From JBDHHQ01 sp039586035 (GTDB taxonomy: Bacteria; Gemmatimonadota; Gemmatimonadetes; Longimicrobiales; Gaopeijiaceae), in NCBI GenBank assembly GCA_039586035.1, contig JBDHLD010000019.1, positions 43,926 through 107,925 of the forward strand: a DNA stretch of 64,000 bases. Direction: 5' to 3'. Position 1 is the first letter of the stretch; each line of letters opens with the position of its first letter. The position numbers and the translations under genes were made by a program. The notes under the pieces are model-generated. The model saw only the letters and a program-made list of their open reading frames with translations, made no database searches and was not told the DNA's origin. This document shows positions 55,247-63,649 of this stretch, piece by piece.

Positions 55247-56815
55247 ATGAGCCTGGATACCGTCGTCATCGGCGCGGGGCACAACGGGCTCGTCGCGGCC
55301 GCCTACCTGGCCATGGCGGGGCAGCGGGTCCTGGTTCTCGAGCGGCGCGACGTGCTCGGTGGCGCCGCGGCCACGGAAGCGCTCTTCCCGGGCTTTCGCG
55401 TCAACACGGGTGCTCCGGACGCCGGCTTGTTCCTGCCGCGGATCGCGAGTGACCTGAAGTTGGACGAGCACGGGCTGGAGCTGATCGAGAGCCCGGCGGC
55501 GGTCTGCGCGCTCCAGCCCGGCGGCCCGGCGCTGACGCTGTGGCGAGACGTCGACCGGAGCCGCGAGGAGATCGGGGCCTGGTCGTCACGGGACGCCGAG
55601 CGGTATCCGGACTTCGTGGATTACATGGGCCGGATGGCCCGTGCCCTTCGTGGCACGGTCACCCTGACGCCCCCCGAACCGCACGATGGCTCGGTGCGGG
55701 ACCTGATGCGTTGGCTCCGGCCGGCCCTGCGACTCAAGGGTATGGGCCGGCGCGACATGATGGAGTTCCTGCGCATCCTTCCCATGTCCGCCGCCGAGCT
55801 GCTCGACGACTGGTTCGAGAGCGACGCGTTGAAAGGCGCGCTGGGCACCAGCGCGGTCCTGGGCAGCATGCAGGGCCCCCTTGCCTCGGGCACCGCGTTC
55901 CGGCTGCTGTACCACTACCTCGGAACGGAAAACGGGGGCTTCCGCTCGTCGGCCTTCGTGCGGGGCGGTATGGGCCGCCTGTCGGAGGCCATCGCCGCCG
56001 CCGCCAGGGCGCAGGGCGCGGAGATCCGTACCGGCACGAGCGTCGCTGACATTGTCGTGCGAGGCGACGCGGTGATGGGCGTGCGGCTCGACACTGGAGA
56101 GGAGCTGAGCGCGCACCGCGTGGTTTCGAGCGTCGACCCCCGCCGCACCCTCCACGGACTGCTCGGCGCTCCCACCCTCGGTCCGGAGCTCAATCGCAGA
56201 ATCTGCAACATCCGCTACCGAGGAAGCACGGCGGCCCTGCATCTTGCTTTGGACGGTCCGCCGGAGGTCCCGGGCACCTCCGGTATGGAGCCGATCACCG
56301 GGCACGTCGTCGTGAGCCCGAGCCTCGTCGAGCTGGAACGGGCGTACGACGATGCGAAGTACGGGCGTTTCTCGGCCCGTCCCTGTCTGGACATGGTGAT
56401 CCCCACGCTGCTCGATCCGGAGCTGGCGCCCGCGGGCCACCACATTCTCTCGGTGACCGTCCGGTATGCTCCCTACAGACTGAAGCAGGGGGGGTGGGAC
56501 GAGCAGCGAGGCCGGATCGCGGACACGATCCTGGAACGCCTCGAAGCCCATCTCCCAGGCCTGTCCGCCCGCATTCTCCATCAGCACCTCATCACGCCGC
56601 TGGACTGGGAGCGGGAGTACGGGCTGACCGAGGGCGGCACCTACCACGGCCAGATGGACCTGGACCAACTGCTCTTCATGCGGCCGGTGCCCGGTTGGGG
56701 GCAGTACCGCATGCCGGTGGCCGGGCTCTACCTGTGCGGATCCGGGACGCATCCCGGAGGTGGAGTGACCGGAGCGCCGGGCTTCAACGCGGCTCGGGAA
56801 GTTCTCCGGGCCTGA
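55247..56815 (+). CDS. PYROXD2/phytoene-desaturase-like FAD oxidoreductase (second of two)
   Basis: 522 residues, ATG start. It aligns along its length with the preceding gene: TVVIGAGHNGLVAAAYLAMAG, LVLERRDVLGGAAATEALFPG, GTENGGFRSSAFVRGGMGRL and the C-terminal CGSGTHPGGGVTGAPG. The two share block motifs such as YDDAKYG and GTAFRLLYHYLG versus GTAYVLLHHYMG, which point to a tandem duplication. Both carry the FAD-loop and no signal peptide, so they may form a heterodimer or act in succession. The following gene starts 21 bases downstream with a strong ribosome site. Confidence 0.88.
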   Translation: MSLDTVVIGAGHNGLVAAAYLAMAGQRVLVLERRDVLGGAAATEALFPGFRVNTGAPDAGLFLPRIASDLKLDEHGLELIESPAAVCALQPGGPALTLWRDVDRSREEIGAWSSRDAERYPDFVDYMGRMARALRGTVTLTPPEPHDGSVRDLMRWLRPALRLKGMGRRDMMEFLRILPMSAAELLDDWFESDALKGALGTSAVLGSMQGPLASGTAFRLLYHYLGTENGGFRSSAFVRGGMGRLSEAIAAAARAQGAEIRTGTSVADIVVRGDAVMGVRLDTGEELSAHRVVSSVDPRRTLHGLLGAPTLGPELNRRICNIRYRGSTAALHLALDGPPEVPGTSGMEPITGHVVVSPSLVELERAYDDAKYGRFSARPCLDMVIPTLLDPELAPAGHHILSVTVRYAPYRLKQGGWDEQRGRIADTILERLEAHLPGLSARILHQHLITPLDWEREYGLTEGGTYHGQMDLDQLLFMRPVPGWGQYRMPVAGLYLCGSGTHPGGGVTGAPGFNAAREVLRA

Positions 56816-56835
56816 CGACTCACAAGGAGATCCTC

Positions 56836-57987
56836 ATGACAGCAGCTTTCGAGATGGCGTCGATTCAGCGGGGCGCAAGGCTTCGGAGATCACCGTACTT
56901 CGAGGCGACGCAGAAGTACGGCTGCCGTGCCTATACGGTGTACAATCACATGTTCTTGCCCACTCGCTACGACGATCTCGAGGCGGAGTACGACAAGCTC
57001 CTGAACGACGTCACCGTCTGGGACGTGAGCGTGGAGCGCCAGGTCGAGATCAAGGGACCCGACGCGTTCACGTTCACCAACCTCCTCACGCCCCGGGACC
57101 TGGGGAAGTGTGAGGTCGGACAGGGCAAGTACGTGATCCTCACGGCGGAAGACGGCGGCATCGTCAACGACCCCGTGCTGCTTCGGCTCGACGAGAATCA
57201 CTTCTGGCTCGCGCTCGCCGACAGCGACGTCCTGCTGTGGGCGAAGGGCGTCGCGCTGAACTCGGGCCTCGACGTCGAGATCGGGGAGCCCGACGTGTCC
57301 CCGATGCAGATCCAGGGACCGAAATCCAAGCAGGTGGTGGCCAAGCTATTCGGTCAGGACGTGCTGGACCTGCGCTACTACTACTTCCTCGAGACGGATC
57401 TCGACGGCATTCCCGTAGTGGTCACCCGCACCGGCTGGAGCGGCGAGGTCGGGTATGAGGTCTACCTGCGAGATGGGAGCCGAGGCGTCGAGCTCTGGGA
57501 GCGGGTGATGGACGCGGGACGGGAGCACGGCATCGCCCCCACGGGACCCTCCGACATTCGGCGCATCGAGGCGGGCATCCTGAACTACGGGATCGACATG
57601 ACGCTGGACACCAACCCGTTCGAGGTCGGCCTCGGATGGCAGGTGGACCTCGATCAGGAGGCCGCGTTCATCGGCCGTGCGGCGCTGGAGCGGATCAAGG
57701 CCGAGGGGCCGTCCCGCCTGCTGGCCGGCATCGAGATCGAGGGTGAGCCACTCGACCTCAACATGACGCGGTGGCCGGTGGAGATGGACGGACGAGACGT
57801 GGGCTCGGTCACCTCGGCGGTGTATTCGCCGAGGCTCCGGAAGAACATCGGCTACGCCATGCTGCCGGCAGATCGAGCGGCCATCGGCACACGCCTGACG
57901 GTCCGCGTCCCGGTCGTGGGCGACCGGTCGGCCACCGTCGTGCCGCGGCCGTTCGTCGATCCCGGAAAGGAGATCCCCAAGTCGTAG
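56836..57987 (+). CDS. DmdA-like tetrahydrofolate-dependent demethylase (GcvT family)
   Basis: 383 residues from the ATG at 56836, preceded by AAGGAGAT; the open frame extends 342 bases upstream into the previous gene and is not used. Motifs follow DmdA closely: LRRSPYFEATQKYGCRAYTVYNHM (about 16-39), VWDVSVERQVEIKGPDAF, LLTPRDLGKC, VNDPVLLRL, EPDVSPMQIQGPK, VTRTGWSGEVGYEVYL and RIEAGILNYGIDMT. DmdA removes a methyl group from dimethylsulfoniopropionate onto tetrahydrofolate. The identity is only at family level; the substrate may be a different methylated sulfonium or amine. It ends the operon. Confidence 0.82.
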   Translation: MTAAFEMASIQRGARLRRSPYFEATQKYGCRAYTVYNHMFLPTRYDDLEAEYDKLLNDVTVWDVSVERQVEIKGPDAFTFTNLLTPRDLGKCEVGQGKYVILTAEDGGIVNDPVLLRLDENHFWLALADSDVLLWAKGVALNSGLDVEIGEPDVSPMQIQGPKSKQVVAKLFGQDVLDLRYYYFLETDLDGIPVVVTRTGWSGEVGYEVYLRDGSRGVELWERVMDAGREHGIAPTGPSDIRRIEAGILNYGIDMTLDTNPFEVGLGWQVDLDQEAAFIGRAALERIKAEGPSRLLAGIEIEGEPLDLNMTRWPVEMDGRDVGSVTSAVYSPRLRKNIGYAMLPADRAAIGTRLTVRVPVVGDRSATVVPRPFVDPGKEIPKS

Positions 57988-58095
57988 GCCCGTCGCGGCG
58001 GAAGTCCGGCCGGTCGGGCTCTTCGCGCCCCCGAATCCGTTCCTCGAGCTCGGGGCCGGAGCGGGGACCCGGCTACCGCCTCGGGCTTCGGCGAG

Positions 58096-59349
58096 CTAGC
58101 GGCCCAGAAACCATAGGCCGAGCATGGCCGCCAGCCCCAGGCCCACAGCCAGGCCGGCGATCTGAAGCGCACGTTGCCACGCGCGGCTCGAGCCCCCGGC
58201 CCCGCCCGACGCCGCCTCCGTCCTGCGAATCCCCGTGCGCGTCAGATCGTACACCCACGCCAGGACCAGCGAGAGTGGGAAACCCGCGAGGGCCACCCAA
58301 ACGAGCACGTCGAACATCCAGTCCGGCACCGGGAGGGAGTCCCACACGATGCTGGCGCCCTCCAGGGTGACGAAGGCGAGGCCGAGGTAGGCGACCGCGA
58401 CCTGGTAGACGCGCCGCCGGCGCAGCTCCCAGAGGAATCCCGCCACGGCGCCGGGGGGCTTCGCCTCCATGGCGGCCATGTCGCGGTCCGTCCGCTCGCC
58501 GCGGAGCCGCCGGGCCACCGTCGACGCGGAGGGCCGCCGCTCCGCCGCCTTCGACAGGCACTTTTCCACGATGTCGGCCAGGTCGTTGGGCACGCCCGGA
58601 CGAAGCGCGGCGAGTGATGCCGCCGGCGTGCGCAGGTGCGCACTCACGAGCTGAACGCCGGAAAGACCCGGGTAGGGACCGTCTCCCGTGAGGAGCTCGT
58701 AGGCCATGACGCCGAGAGCGTAGACGTCGCTCTCCTCGACGGCGGATTCGCCGCGGAGCTCCTCCGGGCTCAGGTGCCGGGGATCTCCCAGCAGCTCACC
58801 GGCTTGGGTCAAGCGCGTCACGGCGGTCCCGCTCTGTGCCATCACCGCCGCGAGGCCGAAGTCGGTCAGCACCACCCGGCCGGTGCCTCGTTCCCGAATC
58901 ACGTTGCCGGGCCGCACGTCGCGATGCACGATTCCCTTGGCGTGTGCCGCCTCCAGGGCCGACGCCACCTGCACCAGCACGTCCCGGGCGGCGGTCGGGT
59001 CCATGGGGCCGGCCATCTCCAGCTCCTCTGCCAGCGTGTGCCCCTCGATGTACTCCATGACCAGAAAAGGCACGCCGTCGGAGAGCGCGCCCACGCGGTG
59101 GACGCCCGCGACGTTTCGATGCTGGATGCGTGCCGAGGACCGACCCTCGCGCTGGAAACGTTTGCGCGCCACCTCGTCGGCAGCGAGAGACGGCTGCAGG
59201 ACCTTGATGGCCACGGCGCGCTGGAGCGCTCGCTCCCTGGCCAGGTACACCCTGGCCTGACCGCCTTCACCCAGAATCCGCTCGATGTCGAACTCGGCAC
59301 CGAGCTCCTGGGCCAGAGCTTCGTCGACAGGCGATGGATTTTGGGTCAT
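58096..59349 (-). CDS. Ser/Thr protein kinase with C-terminal membrane segments
   Basis: 417 residues. Kinase domain (about 20-285): glycine loop ILGEGGQARVYLA, Lys49 in VAIKV, Glu68, catalytic loop IVHRDVRPGNV with Asp144, and the metal-binding DFG in VLTDFGLA. The catalytic-loop lysine of the usual HRDLKPxN is arginine here. The SPEE peptide (RHLSPEELRG) replaces the canonical APE. After about residue 300 there are three hydrophobic helices (YQVAVAYLGLAFVTLEGAS; VLVWVALAGFPLSLVLAWVY; IAGLAVGLGLAAMLGLWFLG). It is probably a membrane-bound Hanks-type kinase that lacks an extracellular sensor domain. Start is ATG at 59349. Confidence 0.92.
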   Translation of the reverse strand: MTQNPSPVDEALAQELGAEFDIERILGEGGQARVYLARERALQRAVAIKVLQPSLAADEVARKRFQREGRSSARIQHRNVAGVHRVGALSDGVPFLVMEYIEGHTLAEELEMAGPMDPTAARDVLVQVASALEAAHAKGIVHRDVRPGNVIRERGTGRVVLTDFGLAAVMAQSGTAVTRLTQAGELLGDPRHLSPEELRGESAVEESDVYALGVMAYELLTGDGPYPGLSGVQLVSAHLRTPAASLAALRPGVPNDLADIVEKCLSKAAERRPSASTVARRLRGERTDRDMAAMEAKPPGAVAGFLWELRRRRVYQVAVAYLGLAFVTLEGASIVWDSLPVPDWMFDVLVWVALAGFPLSLVLAWVYDLTRTGIRRTEAASGGAGGSSRAWQRALQIAGLAVGLGLAAMLGLWFLGR

Positions 59350-59355
59350 TGCACC

Positions 59356-59601
59356 TCAGGGGCCGGGAGTCGGAGGGAACTTGCCGATCCGGACCGCCAC
59401 GTTCAAGAGCCGGACGCCGGTGCGCTCCCCGACGCCGGCGACGGGAAGGGGGTCAGGTCTCGGACGGAGGCCAAAGGAACCGCCGTCGTGGTGGGCCATG
59501 GCAACGGTCTGCCCACCCTCGGGCTCACCGCTGACCACGCCCGTCCCTCCCCCGTCGAGCTTCTCGAGGATCTCGCAGTGTGAGACGGTCTGGCCGATCA
59601 T
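59356..59601 (-). pseudogene. probable N-terminal remnant of a second Ser/Thr kinase
   Basis: An 81-codon frame whose start (MIGQTVSHCEILEKLDGGG) resembles the first residues of typical bacterial kinases of the MIGQTxSHYRILEKLGGGGMGVVY type, including the Gly-rich loop. The match fades after about 30 residues, and no catalytic loop follows. It ends 6 bases before the intact kinase gene start. I read it as a truncated duplicate; a short functional peptide is possible but unlikely. Confidence 0.5.
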
Positions 59602-59629
59602 GCACCTGGCGGTGGGGGGCCGACGCTAT

Positions 59630-59648
59630 CCCCGGGCGGGGCCCGGGG
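59630..59648 (-). terminator. 8-bp GC hairpin after a secreted-protein gene
   Basis: CCCCGGGC (59630-59637) and GCCCGGGG (59641-59648) form a perfect stem with a three-base loop. It lies 54 bases downstream, on the minus strand, of the stop of the gene ending at 59703. No T-tract follows, so termination is only suggested. Confidence 0.35.
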
Positions 59649-59702
59649 CGCTCATCTTGGAAGATGCCCGCTCCCCGCGCCGTCCTGCAAGAAAGGACTG
59701 CC

Positions 59703-60326
59703 TCAACGGCCGTCCTTGCGCCGCACCTTCACGGTCATGGAGGCCAGCTGGACGTGGACCCGGGTCTCCCCCAGGTCCCGCTGACCCGAGTCCCCCCACA
59801 CCGTCCACCGGGCCACGAGCCCGTTGTTGGTGGTGTTCTGACAGATGTCGCTCGGATGACGCTCGCACAGTCCTTCGTGCTGGGTCCGGTCATGAGCGAC
59901 GACCGCCGGTGTCAGGCTGATCTCCGACTTTCCCTTGATCAGGAGAGACGTGGAGTCGGCGACCGATAGCGCGAGATCCGGGAGCTCGCTGATCTTCCAC
60001 CCCTCCTCTGCGGTGAACAGCACGAGAGTATCCGCGCCGGCGATCCAGGTGGAGTCAGGGACCGTTTCCATCGCGACCATCTCCAGGTCGACGACGAGGG
60101 CCGTGCTGTCCTCGGTCAACCGCCTTGCCGCGCTGAGCCACACCGAGACCGCATTTCCGTCGAACTCCATGTCACCCCGAACGCTGTCCGGGGGGACGAA
60201 CGTGCCGGCGATGGGTGGAATCTGGCACTGTCGGATGCGGGTGCCATCCGAGCACGACGGCAATTGCGCTCCGAGAGGAGCAGCCAGAAGCGTCGCCAGA
60301 CACCAGGACGCGAGAGCTCTTCGCAT
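59703..60326 (-). CDS. secreted protein of unknown function
   Basis: 207 residues from the ATG at 60324-60326 preceded by GAGGAGG; the open frame runs further upstream but there it is unlikely to be coding. A signal peptide ends at about LAAPLGAQ. The mature part has four cysteines (CSDGTRIRQC near the start, LCERHPSDIC near 160-170), which may form disulfides, and a beta-rich body (AVSVWLSAARRLTEDSTALVVDLEM). No family is recognised. It is probably periplasmic or exported. It is divergent from nothing; the preceding gene on the same strand is 436 bases upstream. Confidence 0.65.
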   Translation of the reverse strand: MRRALASWCLATLLAAPLGAQLPSCSDGTRIRQCQIPPIAGTFVPPDSVRGDMEFDGNAVSVWLSAARRLTEDSTALVVDLEMVAMETVPDSTWIAGADTLVLFTAEEGWKISELPDLALSVADSTSLLIKGKSEISLTPAVVAHDRTQHEGLCERHPSDICQNTTNNGLVARWTVWGDSGQRDLGETRVHVQLASMTVKVRRKDGR

Positions 60327-60762
60327 GATCAACCTCCTCGAGCCACGGTGTTCGTCACCGCGGCAGGCGACTAGGGGAGCCAGGTCGCCGCGTATCGGGT
60401 GAGAAGAATTCATCCGTTTACGCGTCCTCGTCAAGAGGCTGATCGCCGACGCGGTCGTCCGCACCGCTGGTGCCCATGCCTCTGTACGGCAGGACATAAG
60501 GGCGACACCCCAGGCCGCTCGCCCTCACGTGCGCCCGAGCGTACCAGGCATACAGATTCGAAAACATATGTGGTTGATCCGGTCGGGATCCTCGCAAGCT
60601 CGCTCCGACCCAGCCCGGCCGCGGCGAGATGCGCTCCGCCGAACGCCGGAGCGGCGCGTCGGACGATCCGGCGCCGCGAGCTTAGGCACTGCCGCTGGCC
60701 TGGGTGGACCTCAAAGTGCGGTGGCGGCCGGGACGCCGTCACGGGGGAGTCCGCGTGGGGCG
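60327..60762. other. gene-free region between two secreted-protein genes
   Basis: 436 bases on the minus-strand side upstream of the 60326 start. It includes an AAACATATGT sequence at 60562-60571 (near copy of the pilB-upstream palindrome) and an AT-rich patch near 60404-60420. I see no RNA gene or repeat; open frames in it are arginine-rich and probably non-coding. Confidence 0.4.
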
Positions 60763-61497
60763 CTACAGATCCCGTCGCACGCGGGTGGACGCCATGGTGA
60801 GCAGCCGGTGCATCTCGATGAGGATGGCGTCGTCGTAGGCGTTGTACTCGACCAGGGGATCCTCCCACGACATGTCGCGGAAGACGTCTCCGATCACCTT
60901 GCTCGTGATGACGATGGCGGGCTGGCGGTCGTGGAACTCCCCCGTCTCCTCCACGGTGGCCTGCCTCAGGGCGCAGTAGAGCGTCCACGTGCGAGCGCTG
61001 CTGGCACACCGCCGGCCTCGTGAGCGGTCCCATACGAGCTCGTCGCTCAGGATTCCAGCCGTGCGCTCGATGATGGCGAGATCGTCGTGCGTGGGCGGCG
61101 CGTCCTCGTCGAACTGAAACCAGAAGCTCAGGTCCACGCCGTCGATGAGCGCTTCCTCCACCAGCACCCACGCCACCTGGGTCTTCAGGACGGGCGCGGG
61201 ATCGGGCTCGTACGGCAAGCTCTCGACCTCGACGCGCAGCCGGGGCCAGCCCGGGATCTGCAGGACTCCGTCCCATGTCACGTCCACCGGGACGGCCATG
61301 GGGGCGTTGCCTCCCACGACAGGCTCGTCGGGCGTGAGCTGCAGGGTCCCTCGCCCCTCGTCGAATCCGCGGCAATCCCCCTGGAAGCTGCCGTCGGCCT
61401 GCCCGGCCAGCTCGCAACGGACGCGCTGGGCGTCCAGGGGCGAAGGGCCGGAGAGGCCGAGACCCCAGAGGGTGACGAGGATCGGTAGCCGCCTCAT
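60763..61497 (-). CDS. secreted protein of unknown function next to GGT
   Basis: 244 residues from the ATG at 61495-61497, with AGAGGAGATCCC upstream. Signal peptide: LPILVTLWGLGLSGPSPLDAQ. The mature part starts with RVRCELAGQADGSFQGDCRGF, whose two cysteines could form a disulfide. It contains a beta-rich segment VPVDVTWDGVLQIPGWPRLRVEVES and a helical C-terminus (YNAYDDAILIEMHRLLTM). I recognise no family. The start lies 23 bases downstream of the GGT stop on the same strand, so the two are probably one operon, and the protein may act with GGT in the periplasm. Confidence 0.68.
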   Translation of the reverse strand: MRRLPILVTLWGLGLSGPSPLDAQRVRCELAGQADGSFQGDCRGFDEGRGTLQLTPDEPVVGGNAPMAVPVDVTWDGVLQIPGWPRLRVEVESLPYEPDPAPVLKTQVAWVLVEEALIDGVDLSFWFQFDEDAPPTHDDLAIIERTAGILSDELVWDRSRGRRCASSARTWTLYCALRQATVEETGEFHDRQPAIVITSKVIGDVFRDMSWEDPLVEYNAYDDAILIEMHRLLTMASTRVRRDL

Positions 61498-61519
61498 GGG
61501 ATCTCCTCTGCGAGCGGTC

Positions 61520-63394
61520 CTACCACGCGATGCCGTAGTCGTCACCGTGGTGACTCGACCCGCCCCAGAAGCTTCCATGCTCCCAATCGAAGAAGAGGGC
61601 GTTGATGGGGCCAGAGGTCCGCTCCCGGAAGGTCAGGTCGTAGCCCATGGCCTCCAGCTCCTTCGCGACCCAGGGTGGCGTCTGCTCCTGCACCAGCATC
61701 CGGCCGGGGCTCGACTCGTGATCGCCGAACGACCCGCGAAGCTGAAAGCTGTTCATGTTGGCCGCTTCCACGGCCTCCTGAACGTTCATCTCGAACTCGA
61801 CGACGTTCAGGAAGAACTGCAGCAGGTTCTGGTCCTGCCCGTCGCCGCCCTGGACGGCAAAGGACAAGAAGGGCTTGCCGTCTTTTAGCGCCATGCTCGG
61901 CGTCAGGGTCGCCCTGGGGCGCTTGCCCGGTTCGACCACGTTGTAGGGGTTCTCACGCTCGTCCAGGACGAAGCTCTGCGCACGCTGACTGAGTCCCACC
62001 CCGGTCTCGCCGGCGATGACCGCCGGGATCCACCCACCCGACGGAGTCACCGACACCACCCAACCCTCGGCGTCGGCCGCTTGGATGGACGTCGTGCCGG
62101 CGTAGAAGGCGTCTTCGAAATCCTGCACCTCCTGGGGGCTGGCTTCGGGCGTGATGATGCGGTCCGTGCGCCACCCCTCGAGGAAGTGTTGGTACGGATT
62201 CGTGCCGCCTTGGAAGGGGTAGGGATCGCCCGGCCCGATCTCCGGGTCGTTCCGCTCCCAGTCGATCTGCTGGATCCGCTGCTTGGCGTAGTCCTTGGAG
62301 AGCAGCCCCTCGATGGGCTCCTCGGGCGGGAAGTACGGATCGCCGTAGTAGAAGTCCCGATCCGCGAAAGCCAGGTTCATGACCTGATAAAGCGTGTGGA
62401 GATACCGCGAGCTGTTATACCCCATGCCCTTCAGATCCAGATTCTCGAGCATGTTCAACGCCTGGAGCAGAACGGGCCCTTGAACCCAGGTGGTCAGCTT
62501 GTAGACCTCGATGTCCCGATACGTCGTCATCACCGGCTCCTCGATGTAGACCTGCCAGTCGTCGAGGTCCTCCATGGTGATCAACGCGCCCGCTTCCTGG
62601 GCCCCCTGGACGAACGCCTCGGCGATGTCGCCTCGGTAGAAGCGATCGTAGGCCGCGTAAATGGCTTCCTCCCGGGACTTGCCCGCCGCGAGCGCCTGTG
62701 CCTCGGCGTCGACGAGACGCCCGAGCGTCCGAGCCAGGTCGGGCTGTCGGAAGATCTCGCCCTCTCGGGGGCCCGGGTGGTCGGGATCGTCGGGGTGCGT
62801 GAGATAGACCTTGGCGGACGTGGGCCACTCCCGGATCTCGTCGGCGCTGTTGTTGATCCGACGGATGGGATCGGCTTCCATGGGATATCCCTCTGCCATC
62901 TGGATCGCCGGCGCCAGCACGTCTGCCAGGCTCAACGTCCCGTACTCGGCCAACATGGTCATGAGGCCCCCGGGCGTACCCGGGGTGACGGCCGACAGGG
63001 GACCGGAGCTGGGCGGGTACTGGTGTCCCTTCTCCTTGAAGAAGTCGACGGTCGCACCGCTGGGCGCCGCGCCCAGGGCGTTGATGCCGATCACCTTCTG
63101 CTCGACGGGGTGGTAGATCAGGGCCTGGGTCTCGCCACCCCAGCTCAACACGTCCCACATGGTGGCGGTGGCCGCCAGCATGGCAGCCGCCGCGTCGACG
63201 GCGTTGCCGCCCTTCTGGAACATCATGGCCCCGGCCGTGGCGCCGAGTGGCTTGCCGGTGATGGCCATCCAGTGACTGCCGTGGAGCACCGGTTTTGCGG
63301 TGCGCTGCGCGAGGGCCTCCACCGGAACGCCCAGCGTCACCACCGTTGCCAGAACCAGGCCCCCCAGGGCCGCGAGCGAACGAGCGTTGTTCAT
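61520..63394 (-). CDS. periplasmic gamma-glutamyltranspeptidase-family protein
   Basis: 624 residues, ATG start. Signal peptide: GGLVLATVVTLGVPVEALAQ. The GGT fold is clear: GKPLGATAGAMMFQKGGNAVDAAAA (about 48-70), the SGPLSAVTPGTPGGL segment (about 130-144), and the small-subunit start YAGTTSIQAADAEGWVVSVT (about 431-450). The catalytic nucleophile would be Thr434. The residue after TT is Ser instead of the His common in TTH. The cut between the subunits should come before Thr434. The enzyme hydrolyses or transfers gamma-glutamyl groups of glutathione-like peptides in the periplasm. It is upstream of the secreted unknown. Confidence 0.9.
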   Translation of the reverse strand: MNNARSLAALGGLVLATVVTLGVPVEALAQRTAKPVLHGSHWMAITGKPLGATAGAMMFQKGGNAVDAAAAMLAATATMWDVLSWGGETQALIYHPVEQKVIGINALGAAPSGATVDFFKEKGHQYPPSSGPLSAVTPGTPGGLMTMLAEYGTLSLADVLAPAIQMAEGYPMEADPIRRINNSADEIREWPTSAKVYLTHPDDPDHPGPREGEIFRQPDLARTLGRLVDAEAQALAAGKSREEAIYAAYDRFYRGDIAEAFVQGAQEAGALITMEDLDDWQVYIEEPVMTTYRDIEVYKLTTWVQGPVLLQALNMLENLDLKGMGYNSSRYLHTLYQVMNLAFADRDFYYGDPYFPPEEPIEGLLSKDYAKQRIQQIDWERNDPEIGPGDPYPFQGGTNPYQHFLEGWRTDRIITPEASPQEVQDFEDAFYAGTTSIQAADAEGWVVSVTPSGGWIPAVIAGETGVGLSQRAQSFVLDERENPYNVVEPGKRPRATLTPSMALKDGKPFLSFAVQGGDGQDQNLLQFFLNVVEFEMNVQEAVEAANMNSFQLRGSFGDHESSPGRMLVQEQTPPWVAKELEAMGYDLTFRERTSGPINALFFDWEHGSFWGGSSHHGDDYGIAW

Positions 63395-63649
63395 GACCTC
63401 TCCTTCGTTCCATCGTAGCGGCTGACCCTCACCCGGCGGCGCGGCCCAACGGCGGGGCGACAGCGCGGCGCGAGGTCACGGTCATGATGCCGCCGGTGTG
63501 CCTCGGCAGCAAGGAAGCGCGGCGACGAGGGCGAGCGCGAAGGTCGCTCGACACGAGATGCTGCAGGACATCGTCGGCGGAGACCGGAACCAGGCCGACG
63601 ACGCCTGGGGTGCCTGCGGGTTCAGCGGTAGGGGCGACTGACTCGGCAG

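Noticed and set aside
53635..56815. Carotenoid biosynthesis genes (crtI)
   Set aside because: The two flavoproteins share the phytoene-desaturase fold, but there is no crtB, crtE or crtY in the window, and the GcvT partners argue for another substrate.
52438..57987. Glycine cleavage system
   Set aside because: GcvT-family genes are present, but gcvH, gcvP and lpd are not, and the flanking flavoproteins do not belong to that system.
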